Shown here: positions 37,870-49,532 of the stretch, piece by piece
How positions within the stretch are numbered: the first letter of the stretch is position 1
Layout: the number at the start of each line of letters is the position of its first letter
Assembly: GCA_037447655.1 (NCBI GenBank)
Contig: JBBHKE010001552.1
Coordinates: forward strand, 1 to 64,000
Direction: 5' to 3'
Length of the DNA: 64,000 nt
Origin: Zygnema cylindricum
Taxonomy: Eukaryota > Streptophyta > Zygnematophyceae > Zygnematales > Zygnemataceae
Translations under genes and position numbers: made by a program
The notes under the pieces: model-generated
The model's input: the letters and a program-made list of their open reading frames with translations, nothing else
Database searches by the model: none
What the model was told of the DNA's origin: nothing

Positions 37870-38788
37870 GGGAATTGATCATGGCAGTGACTGTTTTGGT
37901 TGCGTATAGTCACTTACTTCATTTTGTCAAAAATTGTACGTTTGAAGTACACAAGTAGTACCGTTGAGTCTAAATTTGACGGTCAATCGATTGGACAGTG
38001 TTGACTTTCAAAATATTGTTTCAACCGCTTAAACTTTTGTCGTGCTTGCGAACGTCGACCGTCATAATAAAATTAGCAATTCACACGGTCGGCGAACGTT
38101 TACGATTACAAAACTGCGCCAACCACATGTAAATAAAAGTGTTGTAGACAGTCACTATTTGTCGTTGCGTGAGCTCCACGGTGAGAGCACGTTGGATATT
38201 AATTTAGCCGCTTAATTGAAGTTTAGTCGTCTAAGCGTTACATTGAACTTAGACGCAAATTGAAACGAAACCTCTTTAAACTGAAGTATAGTATTGTAAG
38301 TCTTGTACGGAAATACCAAAACGCACGAAACGAAATTTCGTTGTTTATGTAAGAATGGTGATTCGTAGATAGTGTGGCTCGATTTCGTCACGCGTGATGA
38401 CGCGCATTTTTTCATTTAATTTCAATTGATATTTTTACGCCGGTTCGTTTTATAACTTTTATTAGAGTGTTCAAAGTTTATTTTGTTTATAACACTTTTA
38501 TATGCAAAACTTTTATTTACTTGTGGTTGACGCAGTTTTGTTACCGTAAACGTTCGCCGGCCGTGTGAATTGCTAATTTTATTATGACGGTCGACGTTCG
38601 CAAGCGCGGCAAAAGTTTAAGCGGTTGAAACAATATTTTGAAAGTCAAAACTGTCCAACCAATTGACCGTCAAATTTAGACTTAACTGTACTTTACTTGT
38701 ACCAATGTGTATTCAAACGTACAATGTTTGACAAAATGACGTAAGTGACTGTGCGCAACCAAAACAGTCACTGCCATGATCAATTCCC
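37870..38788. mobile_element. 919-bp element with about 240-bp terminal inverted repeats
   Basis: The left arm 37870-38104 and right arm 38545-38788 are long, near-perfect inverted copies, starting GGGAATTGATCATGGCAGTG. Flanks are TTTATTTA and TTTATTTG, an 8-bp target duplication with one mismatch. Long TIRs with an 8-bp duplication suggest a hAT or Mutator-like foldback element. The 440-bp core has no recognised transposase. A further single-arm copy lies at about 61139-61315. Confidence 0.78.
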
Positions 38789-39843
38789 TTTATTTGTTTA
38801 CGTTTATAGTTACTGTTTAATTAGCGTTAATGACTTTAATTCGGCCAACTTTTAAATAATATAATGTAGTAAATGCGTTGTTAAGTATTAAAAAGGTTGA
38901 TTTTCAACAAATTGTACAAAAAAATGGTCATATAAAGGCGTCTAGAAGTGAAAGAGAGTACACCTTAAATCTTTGTTATAATTAAAAAATAATTAATGCA
39001 AAGAAAATTGGTGTTATTTACTCTATTTTGGGTTCAAGGGCCTAACGCCAATAGAAATTAACGCTAATGTATACACCTAACAGTAATTTGGATACCGATT
39101 ACCATTTTGTAGTCGCGATAGTTTGTGTTCGTATATTCGACACTTGGACATGTGTTCTCGCAATTTTTCCTCATCTTTATGACTATGAATGAAATATGAG
39201 TGCACTTTTCCATGGCAACACACTCAATTTCCCGTGGCAACGCCTTTATCTAACACTTATTCTATATGTTTGCACAAAATAATGAGCAGTTTTACCATGG
39301 ACGGACACATTTTATATATGACATAATTAAATAACAATCAGAATTAGAGTTATTAAAGTTGATCTAACAATACATATATAAAGTAGAATAATAGAGTAAT
39401 TATTTTTTTTAGGTTCGAGGGTCAAAATTTTGGGACGCCGAATTGGCGTTACAATTGCTCATAGCAACTCATGGTGTAGCGTTGACATAGGAGAGCGCAC
39501 TCAAATTTGGTTCCTAATATTAAAGATGGGAGGAATTGCGCTAACTTGTGAACAAAGTTTGTAGCGACTACACTATGGGAATGTGTATCCCAATTAGTGT
39601 TAGATGTATAAATTAGCGTTAATGTTTTGTTCGCGTTATGCCGTTTAACCCAAAATAAAGTTTATTGCACTAACTGTTTCTCTACACTAATTATTTTTTT
39701 ACATTATAAGCGATTCACGGTGTACTGTTTTGTAGCGTATCGATAAACACTTAGAAATGAGAAAATTGGAAAGAGATCGCAAAGAAACTGATACGCTACC
39801 CACCAAGTTCTACAATACACTTTCTTACGCTCTGAACTGGGTT
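38789..39843. other. Intergenic with TACACCG-family MITE remnants
   Basis: No gene. Two diverged remnants are recognised by shared interior text (GGTTCGAGGGTCAAAATT near 39413, as at 17203) and right ends CATGGTGTA (about 39476) and CGATTCACGGTGTA (about 39710-39723). Confidence 0.45.
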
Positions 39844-40800
39844 GGGATATGTGCCCATGTGTTAAAGTATCCTGTTTTTTCTATTGCTTTCCTCTAAAAA
39901 TATATCCCCAATGATAAAATCTTTTGCCGTACGCAAAAATTGCTTTTACCACAATATATTGAACATCATCTTGATACTTTTATTATACTCCATTTTTGTG
40001 TCTTTTGTACTCATTTTTGCATTTTACTTTTTTCGACCGACTGACACGCAAGCGAATCCAGCTCGTCAAAAAACTTCATTGAAAATCACCTTGCGAGGTG
40101 ATTTTAGTTAAAGTATCACCCGAACAACGAATGAAAAACTTACATGCACGCGCCATACGAGTGGGAAAATTTTAGCACGAGGGAGAGTGCTTGCTATTTT
40201 TTTCCTTGCACGTCATGTGCATGTATCGAAATAATTGCAAGGGTCCCAAACTTCCACTTTCATTCATGGGTCCTTTGCGAAAGTTTACGCTGTCGCCGCC
40301 TTGCACTCTCCCTTTCACATCATTGGGTTTATCTCACACTTTAGGGAATGAAACACGACAATACGGGTATGAAATGAAAGAACTTTGAAAAATATTTTTG
40401 TTGACTACCTTCGGGCATATTTTGATGGCAAATCGAGTGAAAAAAGTAAAAAAAACGAAATGTGGAAACCATGGTGAAGAATGATTGAATTAGTGACGTC
40501 GACGTTGTCACAAGTGAGCATGATGTCACAACGTCACAAAACCTTACACATCTACAATGTCACAAAATACTAAACGTCTACAACCTTTACCTGTTTTTGT
40601 AGACGTCACCAATTGTGGGAAGTTTCATAGTCGTTTTCAGTCGTCACTACATGTACCCACGTCTACAACCGTCACATTTCAAAGCTCCGATTTCATTTTC
40701 GCACATGGGAACGCGCTTTGACGAGTACGATAGTACGAAGAATCTTCACTAAAATCTAAAAGTAACACTTCAAAGTACAGTACTACATGCGCACATACCC
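39844..40800. mobile_element. PIF/Harbinger-like MITE, copy 3
   Basis: 957-bp relative of 36519-37463 with ends GGGATATGTGCCCATGTG and TACATGCGCACATACCC. Flanks no longer show a clean TAA duplication. A palindrome variant, AATCACCTTGCGAGGTGATT, lies at 40084-40103. Short frames inside are shared with copy 2 and have no known domain. Confidence 0.72.
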
Positions 40801-40975
40801 ATTAGTCGGCGCAGAAATTGTTTTCGCGCATACACGTGTAACCGCATTAACATAACCAAAACGCGTTTATTTCTCCGCGTAAAGCATAGAGTAATTCCGT
40901 TCCCTCTTCCTCACCGTCTCTCTCTCTTTCCCCGTCTCTCTCTCTTTCCCTCCTTTCTCTCCTTTCTTTCAAAGT

Positions 40976-43900
40976 ATGGATTGTAATATGGATTATAAGA
41001 TTTATCCCCTTTTGATACAAATTTTGAGCATGGTGCAGTCCAATACGACCGAATTATGCAAAATTCGTTTGTTATTTAACAAATTCGAGGAAAATATTCC
41101 AAATAATGTGGAAAATATAACGAGTTTTCAGAAGAATTATGATACTAGTTCTCCAAAGACAAAAAACTCGTTTGAAAAGCCAGAAAGTAAGTCAATTAAT
41201 TTAGGATTTTCTGCTCTTTACAAAATATAAGATCCCTTTTTTGTTCGATTTTTTTTTTTATGTCCGTTTATTTTTTTGTTATTTTGTCTTATTTTACATT
41301 TTATCACTCATTTCCCATATTTCCCAATCCCCATATTCTCTCAAAATCGAGATCTCCTTTTTTTTTTTGTTTTTTTATTTTTCTTTTTTTTTTCTGTCTT
41401 GTGGGTGTAAAGAAACAACAAGTTTTCGGGCAGCTAAAAATGTTTTACTTGTCTTACTTTGCAGGTAAAATAATTTTCGACGCCTCTCCCGAAAACCGAA
41501 GCCCAGAATTCCGAAATGAAAATTCCGAAAATCAAGATACCATACTATTAACCGCAGAAACTTTGAGAAATTTGGGAACAAAAGAAGGAGAGAAATTGAT
41601 TTCTTCCACAAATTTGCAGAAAAGTCCGGAAAGTAGTAAGTTTATAAAGAAAAAAAACTCACAAATTTCATTCCAGACCTTTCAAAATCCATGCTTTCAA
41701 AAATTGTTAACACTCTTCACCAAAAAAAAAAGAAAAAAAAGATAAAAGGGACCAGATTCACTTAAGGGGGTCTGGGTTTTTTTTGCAGGCGGAGATCTCA
41801 CTCGTCCTACAACTCCCTCTCCCTCTCTCTCTCCTCTCCTGTCCTCCCTGCGTCCCTCCATACTAAATGTGGAGATAAATCGAGTGCTCGAAAAATCAAT
41901 ATCGAGTCTTCTATCCGCACCCGATATTTTATTTTTATTGGAAAACTGCCCATGTGACAATCTGCCATTGAGAGGAAAACCGCCCGAAAACCCCCAAAGT
42001 ACTTTCTTCTCCCTCCCCCCTCCTCCCCCCCTCCTCCCCCCCTCCCCCTCCCCTTCCCTCCTCCCCTCCTCCCTCTCCCCTCCCCTCCTCATCTCCTCCC
42101 CTCCTCCCTCCCACTTCCCTCCTTCCCTCCTTTCCCCCCTCTCCCCGCTCCCCACTTCCCACCCTCATTTATGTTAAAATCGGCAAGATATGCCATTCGA
42201 TATCGATATATATATATATATATATATATTGCCCATACCGATATATAGAGACATGGACTTCCCGGCCCCGACATCCAGGCTGGTGGCGCAACGGTTAGCG
42301 CATTGATAGGCTCTATTCAGATTTCTACTCAGAAGACCAAGGTTCGAATCCTGTCCGGCTCGACCTTTCCCTAACTATGGGATAAACTAAATCTCCCCGG
42401 ATTCTGCGGAAATCCAAATCCAAAAGTTAGCTCACAGATGGCTCTATTCAGTTGACCATGGTTCGAGCCCTGTCCAGCTAGTATGGGACATGCCAAATCC
42501 CAGATTCTGTGTCCAAATCCCGGATTCTACGGGTATCCAAAAGTTAGCTCACTGCTGGACATACCGAATCCCGGATTCTGTGTCCAAATCCTGGATCCTG
42601 TGGAAATCCAAATCCAACAGTTGGCACACAGATGGCTCTATTCAGTTGACCATGGTTCGAACCCTGTCCAGCTCAGCAATTCCCTAGTATGGGACATACC
42701 AAATCCCAGATTCTGTGTCCGTATCCGATTCTGTGTCCGAATCCCGGATTCTGGGGAAATTCAAATCCAACAGTTAGCACACCGATGTCTCTCTCCGGAT
42801 GACCAAGGTTCGAGCCCTGTACGGCTCAGTTTTTGCTTCGCTTTTTGCTTTCATTATGCGATTCTCCCACATTGACCCACAGATTTTGCAAAATCTTAAC
42901 ATTTTGGATGCTTTTCGGAGAAATCAAAAATCTTTTTTTTTGGTGGGGATGGTTTTATTTTTTGACAGTTTTTTCTATTTCTTTGTTCCATTGCTCATTT
43001 ATTTATTTCGTTGCTTTACTCTTTTTATCGCTGCACTTATTTATTTTTTGCAGGCGGAACACTCTTTCTTTACGACAAAAGCAAAACGAAACATTTTCGC
43101 GACGACGGTCACATTTGGAAAAAGAAAAGCGATGGAAAAACCATTAACGAAACTCATGTTAATCTCAAGGTAATTTTAAAACGAAACAACAATAAAAAAA
43201 ACATGAGGTCGACAAGTAATTTGTTTTCGACAAAATTGTATACAACAATGTGTAAAGAAGGGCAGGTTTCAAGGAGAGAGAGGAGGGAGAGAAGGAGAGA
43301 GATTGGGACCCTTCATTAAAAAATTAACCCGATTTTGTTTGTTGTCTTTTGTGCAGGTCAACGGAAGGGAGGTGATCGCTTGTTATTACGCAACGATGAA
43401 GAATGATAAAAAATTTAAACGACAAATTTATTATTTATCGAAAAAGTATGCAAATAAATTGAAAAAACTTGACGTCATTTTTGTCGTTAAGATATCATTA
43501 ATCAATTTTCTGAACTTGTTTCAATGTGGTGAGCATGTACGAAGTTTTTATTTTACCTCTGAAATGTTTTTCTCAATTAATAAATGCCACATTAAAAAAA
43601 CAAAAGCAAACAATAAATAGGATGTTCCTGAATCTTTCCTGTCCAAAAACTGGAGTTCAGTTACAAGGGGAGTAAATAATCTGTTTTTTATTTATCTATT
43701 TATTTTAACTCTTTCCTAATGCCATTTATTTTATCTGTTTTCAGACCACGGAATGAAAACTCTGAAAAGGACAACCTAGTTTTGGTTCAATATCTTAGGA
43801 CAGAGGTGGGATTTTTTTTTTTTTCCCTTTTCTTCTTTTTAGTCCTTTGTGTTTAACCAAGATACTTTTTTTGTGAATATTTTGTTATCGGCAAGACATA

Positions 43901-46900
43901 TTTATGGAATTTAATTTTTCATAGTCCTTTTTACCACAAACATTTCTCAAATATTTCTCAAATTTCTCAAATTTCTTAAACAAATCTCAGAAATCTCAAA
44001 CATTTCTCACTAATTTCTCAATTATTTCTCAAAAACTTCTCAAAATCGCAGGAAACTAGGAGGTTTTCGAGGAACGTGACGGAGGTATCTGATTATAACG
44101 AAACCATTTCCGTTGAGAAAAGTTCTGTGGAAATTTTTTCCATTGAGAAAAAAAAATGTTCTAAAAGTGATTGGGGTAACGGCATTTTTTCTGGGAATAA
44201 ATCCGTTAGTAGAGTTACAATTGGAAAAAGTCCCCCTTTCAATATGGATAAAGAGAATCTTTCCGGGGATGTGAGGATTATTCCGGGAGAAAACCAAATA
44301 AATAAAGAAGTTGAAAAGGAAATTCGAGAAGAATCAATCAATCCTTCAACGATAACATTTACATCTGAAAGAGGTAAATAACATAAGAGAAAAAGTTGAA
44401 AAAAGTAAGGAAAGACCCAAGACAGAATAGGAAATAAAAAGGAAAGAAGTTAGAAAAAAAGATGGAAAAGAAAAGGGAAAGTGAACTGACTTGAATAAAA
44501 CGTAAGAGAAACTGAATGTGAGACTCGAAATGGAAAGCTTTTAGCATAACCTTGTTTCATGTAAATAACCATCAAGTTTATTTTCTGTTATACCCTAACA
44601 TAAACTATTCTTGGAAGTATTTGTCCAACAAATGTATAAATTCTCTAAAGGGTTATTTCTATCGTTAATTTTTACTGATTAATGGAACAGTTAAAAGCAT
44701 TTTTTTTTTCTCAATTAAAAACAAAAAGTACTTTTTTTCATGTTCTAGATTAAAACTTAAAAGGGTGCAAAAATCATACAAGTTTAAAAACCAAAAGGAT
44801 TTATGAATCAAAAGGGTGTATAAAAAGGACATAAAATGGGTACTTTGTATCAAGCCCACAGGTTATTTTCAACTTCTTTAACGAAACAACAAATTTCCGG
44901 GCAGCTAAATTTTTACTTCTCTCATTTCGCAGATGGAAAAAACTCTGAAACCTCTCCCTCCCTTCCTTCTAAAAACCGAAACATGGAAATTGATGAAATG
45001 ACACTATTGACAAGAGGAGAAAGAGAAATTTGTACTTCCCTGGGAAATTTGCACCAAAATCAGGAAAGTACGTTTCTTTGAAAAAACCCGTTGTTGTTCT
45101 AAACCTTCAATTCTGTGCTTTATTGTACCAGTAATATATTTATACAAAAAGTAATATATGTAGATATATATATATATATATATATAGATTTTTATGTATG
45201 TATACATATAAAATAAATTGTTTTGATGGCTCTGGTTTTTGCAGGCGGAGACCTCTCTCCTCCTAACCTTTCCCCTCTCCCTCTTTACTCTCACCCTCAA
45301 TCTCCCGCCATTGATCTTGCGGAAATAAACAGAGTGCTCGAAAAATCAAGATCGCATTTTTTATCCGCAGAGGAGGTTTTATTTTTATTGGAAAACTGTC
45401 CTTGTGACATTCTACCGTTAATAGAAAGTCTCCCCCTTCAACCGCGAAGTATTTCTCCTCCCTCTCTCTCTCGCTCCCTCTCCCTCTCCCTGTCCCTCTC
45501 CCTCTCCCCCTCACCCTTGCTCTCTTTCAGAAGCTTTTGAGTGTGCAAAAAGGCTGAATTTCCGGTTGGCGATAATTTTTTCAGACAGCTTTTTCGGTTT
45601 ATTTATTTCTTTGTAACTGTGTTATATTTGTGTCCGTTTTCTTATGCTTTTTTCCTTTGTTTATTTATTTTCGCAGGCGGAACACTCTATCTTTACGATA
45701 GCAGCAAAACGGAAATTTTTCGCAATGGCCAACACTTTCGTGCAGCAAATGGGTATAGAAAGTGGATCACCAAAGCTCCTGTTTATCTCAAGGTAATGTA
45801 AACAAAAGAAAAGGAAAAACAGATCATGGGGCAAGTAAATCAATAATGGAGCCAGGTTCTACTAGAGGGAGAGAGGGAGGGAGGAAGAGGAGGAAGAGGG
45901 AGGAAGGTTCAGGAGAGGGAGAGGGAGGGCAAGGGAGTGGGTATGAAAAGCATGTGGGAGTAAAAAAGGGGGATGAAGGTATATCGGAGTTAAAGGGAAT
46001 TGAGACAGTAATGAAAAAATCATGTGACAAATCAGGTGACAAGGAGAGAGGAAGAGATGGATAGGGAGGTTCATAAGATGGAGAGACTCGAAGGTGGGGA
46101 GATAGAGAGAGGGACATAGACTGCAAAAGAAGGAGATAGGGAGGGAGGGAACAAGAGGGCGGGAACGTGGAAATGACGTAGAGGACAATGGAAAAATTGG
46201 AAATTGAAGGGATGACGAAAAGGAGAGAGCGAGAGGGAAGGAGGTTGGATGGCAGGGAGAGTGAGAGGGATGGAAAATGGGACAGTTTGAGAGACAGCAA
46301 AACTGAAGGGAGAGTTCGAGGAACGGAGAAAGGAAAAAGGAGGAAGAAAAGTAGGGAGGGGGGGTGGAGAGAGTCGGAGGGAGGAGCGGGATGGATGGTG
46401 AAAAGGAGAGAGCGAGGAAGAGAGAGAGGGTGAGGGAGAAGGAGAGAGGGAGAGATAGCTGTTAGAACTCTACAGAATCCGGAATTCACCATGCCACACA
46501 CTTCGGAAAATCGAGCCGGGAAGGGCTCAAACCTGGGACTTTCCACTTAAGCTGCGAATGCGCTAACCACTCCGCCACCAGTCCGATACTGCGTTTGGTT
46601 GGTCCGACTCATTTATTTTAAGTGCATTTCGAGTGAGGACGGACCACATTCTAACCCGATAATGAACGGCAACCTTGTGCCAATTGAATGATAGCAAGAT
46701 CTAGAGGGAGCTAGAAGAACGGGGAGAGAGAGGGATAGAGGGAGAGAGGGAGCGAGAAAGAAAGGGAGAGAGGGGGAGAAGGGAGAGGGAGAGGGAGAGG
46801 GGAGGGAGAGAGAGAGAGGGGGGGAGAGGGAGAGGGAGAGGGAGAGGGATGGAGAGGGAGAGGGAGAGGGTTGGAGAGAGAGATGGATGGAGAGAGAGGG

Positions 46901-47551
46901 ATGGGATTCCTGTTATTTTAATATGTTTCAACTTTATAATGTTTATTTTTTACTTGCTTGCTTAATGTCTTTATCTTTTTGTTTTTTTTTCTTTGCAGGT
47001 CAACGAGAGAAAGTCGATCAAGTGTTATAACGCTTTTTTCAGAGATGATCCTTTATTTCAACGAAGAATTTGTTTTTTACGAATGTATGCAACTAAATTG
47101 AAATACTTAACCGGCGTTGATTTGTTGAGTTATTACTATTGATCTTGCAAATTATTATTATATTATAGCTTGCTTTTTTTTTGTTAATTTTTTTTACTCT
47201 TAAAGTATTTTTTTCTGAATTATTTGCGGTCATGTGGGAAAACATAAGCAATCGGGATTTTTTTTTTAATCTTCTGTGTTGAAAAAATGGAATCCATTTA
47301 GAAATATGGTAAGTGATATATTTTTTTTCTTTTCTTTATTTCCTTTTTGTCATTTTCTTTTTCCTTTTCTATATTCAGATTAAAGAATGGAGTCTCTTCC
47401 GATGAAAACCTTGTTTTGGTTCAGTATATTCAAACAAAGGTGGAAATTCCTTTTCCTCTTTTTCTTTATTTTTCCATTTTTTCGTGAATTTTTATTCTTT
47501 GCAAATAAATTTTTTGAGTTTAACTCTTAATGGCGCATTTTTCCGCCATAT

Positions 47552-47625
<74 letters not shown>

Positions 47626-49532
47626 GTATATATATATGTATATATATATATACATGTATGTATATATATATATGTATATATATATGTATATATATATGTA
47701 TATATATGTATATATATATATGTATATATACATTTAGACATATATGTATATATATATGTATATATATATATGTAAACACACACACACACACACACACAAA
47801 CATATACGCTTATCTAGATAGAAAAAATGCAAAATAAGTATAAAAAAAATCAAACCATTCTACAAACATATCTCAAATTTCTCAGAAGAAATTTTACAAT
47901 TTTCTGATTTGTTAATGATCGCAGATTTCTCAAAATATTCTCAAAATTCTTCAAATTGCAGGAAATTTGTAGGCTTTCGAGCAACTCGGCAAAGATCTAT
48001 AATCATAACGAACATATTTCCGTTGAGAGCAGTTCCGTGGGAGATTCTACCATTGAAAAAAAAAATATTAGCCCCAATTCTCCAAAAAGGAAACGACAAA
48101 ACAACAACATTTTTCCTGGAAGTATATCTGTTTGCAGCTGTTCTACCGGAAAAACCGCCGTCTCCGATAAGGATAAAAAGATTCTTGTCGATGGTGTTGG
48201 GACTCTTTCGGAAGAAATTCAAATAAACAAAGAATTTGAAAAGGAAAAAGTAGAAGAAAAAGAAGAGGAAAAAGAAGAAGAAGAAGAAAAAGAAGAAGAA
48301 AAAGAAGAAGAAGAAGAAGAAGAAAAAGAAGAACCGATTGATGTTTCAACGATAACACCAGAGGTTTCTCCACCTGAAAGTGGTTAGTAATGAAGGATAA
48401 GTAGAAAAAGAATAGAAAGAAGATGTATGAATAAAATGAAAAAAAGATGAGTCACCCGAATAAACCATAAGAACAGATGAATGTGAGAATCAAAATAGAA
48501 AGGTTTAACATTATCTTCTTCATTTCAGAATAACCGTCGAATGAATCCTCTGTTTTAATAATAAGAAAAAACGTTTTTGAGGTATCCTTTTGAATAATGC
48601 ATTAAAACTATTTTGTCATGGCAACCTTACAATGATAGAAGGAGCAAATGATTTTGTGAGTTTACTTCTGTTTATTTCCTTCAATCAACACAATGAATTT
48701 TTTTTTCTTTGACGTTTGAGTTTTAAAAATAAAAAGTTAAAAAACCGCAGGGTTAAATACCTAAAATGTAGATCAAAAAGTTATAACAAAGAAGACACAA
48801 ACCCAACACTGACCTTTAATTTTTCATTTTTCTGATTACAGATGGGAAACAAATGAAAATACAAGTAACTCAAAAATCTTCTCCAGAGAACAACTGGTCA
48901 AATTTATTTCTTACTTCAGAGAAAACCTTTGTTCTCCCTTCCTATCCCTCACGTAAAACGGTAAACAAGGAACCAAAAAAAAAATGAGAAACTAAGAATA
49001 AAATTTGTCATTCCCAGATATAGCCAAATATTCCTTATTTGAAGAAAAGACTATGACTCTCGTAGCTATAGCTTTCTTTCTCTTTCTCTCCCTCTCTCCC
49101 TCTCTCCGTCTCTCCGTCTCTCCCCCCTCTCCCCTCTCCCCTCTCCCCTCTCCCCTCTCCCCCCCTCCCCTCTCCCCTCTCTTACCCTCCCCCTCTCCCC
49201 CTCTCCCTCTCACCCCCCTCCCTCTACCTTTTGCCTTCCCCCTCCTCCATCTCTCCCTCCCTCCGTTTCCCATTTCTTTAAAATTTTGCCGAAAATGCTG
49301 TTTTATGTTTAAAATCTAAAATTTTAGTGCTCTCTCCCTCCTTCCCTCTCGTTTCTTAATTCGTTAAAATTTTGCTAAAAATATTATTTTTGTGTTTATA
49401 ATTTCATTTTTTCAGTGCGTTTCCCGATTTTCGAATTCGAATCCGATCGAATCTCTTCATTGGAAAAAACGGAAAAACTTTGAGTTTCGGAACGTCAAGC
49501 TTCCGTCTGCAAAACGGAGCGTTTCCGTATAA
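40976..49532 (+). CDS. CAMTA-related protein with two tandem CG-1 DNA-binding domains
   Basis: Predicted nuclear DNA-binding protein of about 824 residues. Exons: 40976-41186, 41465-41635, 41789-41998, 43054-43169, 43357-43445, 43745-43805, 44052-44373, 44933-45067, 45245-45448, 45677-45792, 46999-47084, 47379-47439, 47962-48382, 48842-48952, 49018-49061 and 49416-49532. The first 13 are well supported; the last three are tentative. CG-1 domain 1 (about 152-286) has [29 protein letters not shown] and NLVLVQY. Domain 2 (about 460-594) is paralogous exon by exon, but its core reads [16 protein letters not shown]. Exons 2-7 and 8-13 match in order, phase and intron-end sequence, so the gene arose by internal duplication. 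An E/K-rich tract (about 680-725) and SPKRKR and KKRK basic clusters suggest nuclear location. No TIG, ankyrin or IQ segments were seen, unlike CAMTAs. It could also be two adjacent genes, but the first half has no stop and the second no start exon. Confidence 0.75.
41999..42180 (+). repeat. Pyrimidine microsatellite after CG-1 exon 3
   Basis: CCCTCC/CTCC repeats fill about 150 bases downstream of the donor of exon 3. Proline/serine-rich plus and glycine/glutamate-rich minus frames are artefacts. A (TA)n run follows at 42207-42229. Confidence 0.85.
42276..42830 (+). repeat. tRNA-derived SINE with tandem B-box modules in CG-1 intron 3
   Basis: A tRNA-like head at 42279-42362 has an A-box-like TGGCGCAACGGTTAGCGC and a B-box GGTTCGAATCC at 42341. 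Three further modules repeat the 3' half: B-boxes GGTTCGAGCCC (42460), GGTTCGAACCC (42654) and GGTTCGAGCCC (42807). Each is preceded by CTCTATTCAG- or CTCTCTCCGG-like text and followed by TGTCCAGCT or TGTACGGCTC. Linkers share ATCCCGGATTCTG. The acceptor stem does not pair fully, so this is not called a functional tRNA gene. Confidence 0.72.
45124..45190. repeat. Short (TA)n microsatellite in CG-1 intron 8
   Basis: TATATATA run of about 25 bases (45160-45186) within AT-rich intron sequence. Confidence 0.7.
45855..46450. repeat. Purine-rich GGGAGA/GGAGG block in CG-1 intron 10
   Basis: About 600 bases of degenerate purine repeat. The 240-residue proline/serine/leucine-rich frame on the minus strand is a by-product of this composition, not a gene. 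Confidence 0.8.
46455..46590 (-). repeat. tRNA-derived SINE, antisense to the CG-1 gene
   Basis: Read on the minus strand, the head GGTGGCGGAGTGGTTAGCGC (A-box region, 46560-46579) is followed by the B-box GGTTTGAGCCC (46523-46533), CCCGGCTCGA and a body containing AATTCCGGATTCTG. Body and tRNA-like head match the plus-strand SINE at 42276-42830. It lies in CG-1 intron 10. Confidence 0.7.
46690..46905. repeat. GGGAGA microsatellite in CG-1 intron 10
   Basis: Purine repeat GAGAGGGAGAGGGAGA over about 200 bases. No coding content. Confidence 0.9.
47545..47805. repeat. (TA)n/TATATG compound microsatellite in CG-1 intron 12
   Basis: About 70 bases of pure TA, then TATATGTATA-type units and an (AC)n tail. 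The YIYIYI-type frames are artefacts. Confidence 0.95.
49080..49262 (+). repeat. Pyrimidine microsatellite in the last CG-1 intron
   Basis: CTCTCCC/CCCTCTCC repeat of about 180 bases, gene-sense pyrimidine, between tentative exons 15 and 16. Confidence 0.85.

Noticed and set aside
42279-42362. Functional tRNA gene
   Set aside because: A- and B-box-like motifs exist, but the acceptor stem does not pair over 7 bp and related fragments are repeated. A SINE is more likely.
45824-46546. 240-codon proline/serine/leucine-rich frame on the minus strand
   Set aside because: It is the antisense of a purine microsatellite and lies in an intron of the CG-1 gene. No domain or splice context supports it.
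48143-48373. Leucine/phenylalanine-rich minus-strand frame
   Set aside because: Antisense shadow of the E/K-rich exon of the CG-1 gene.
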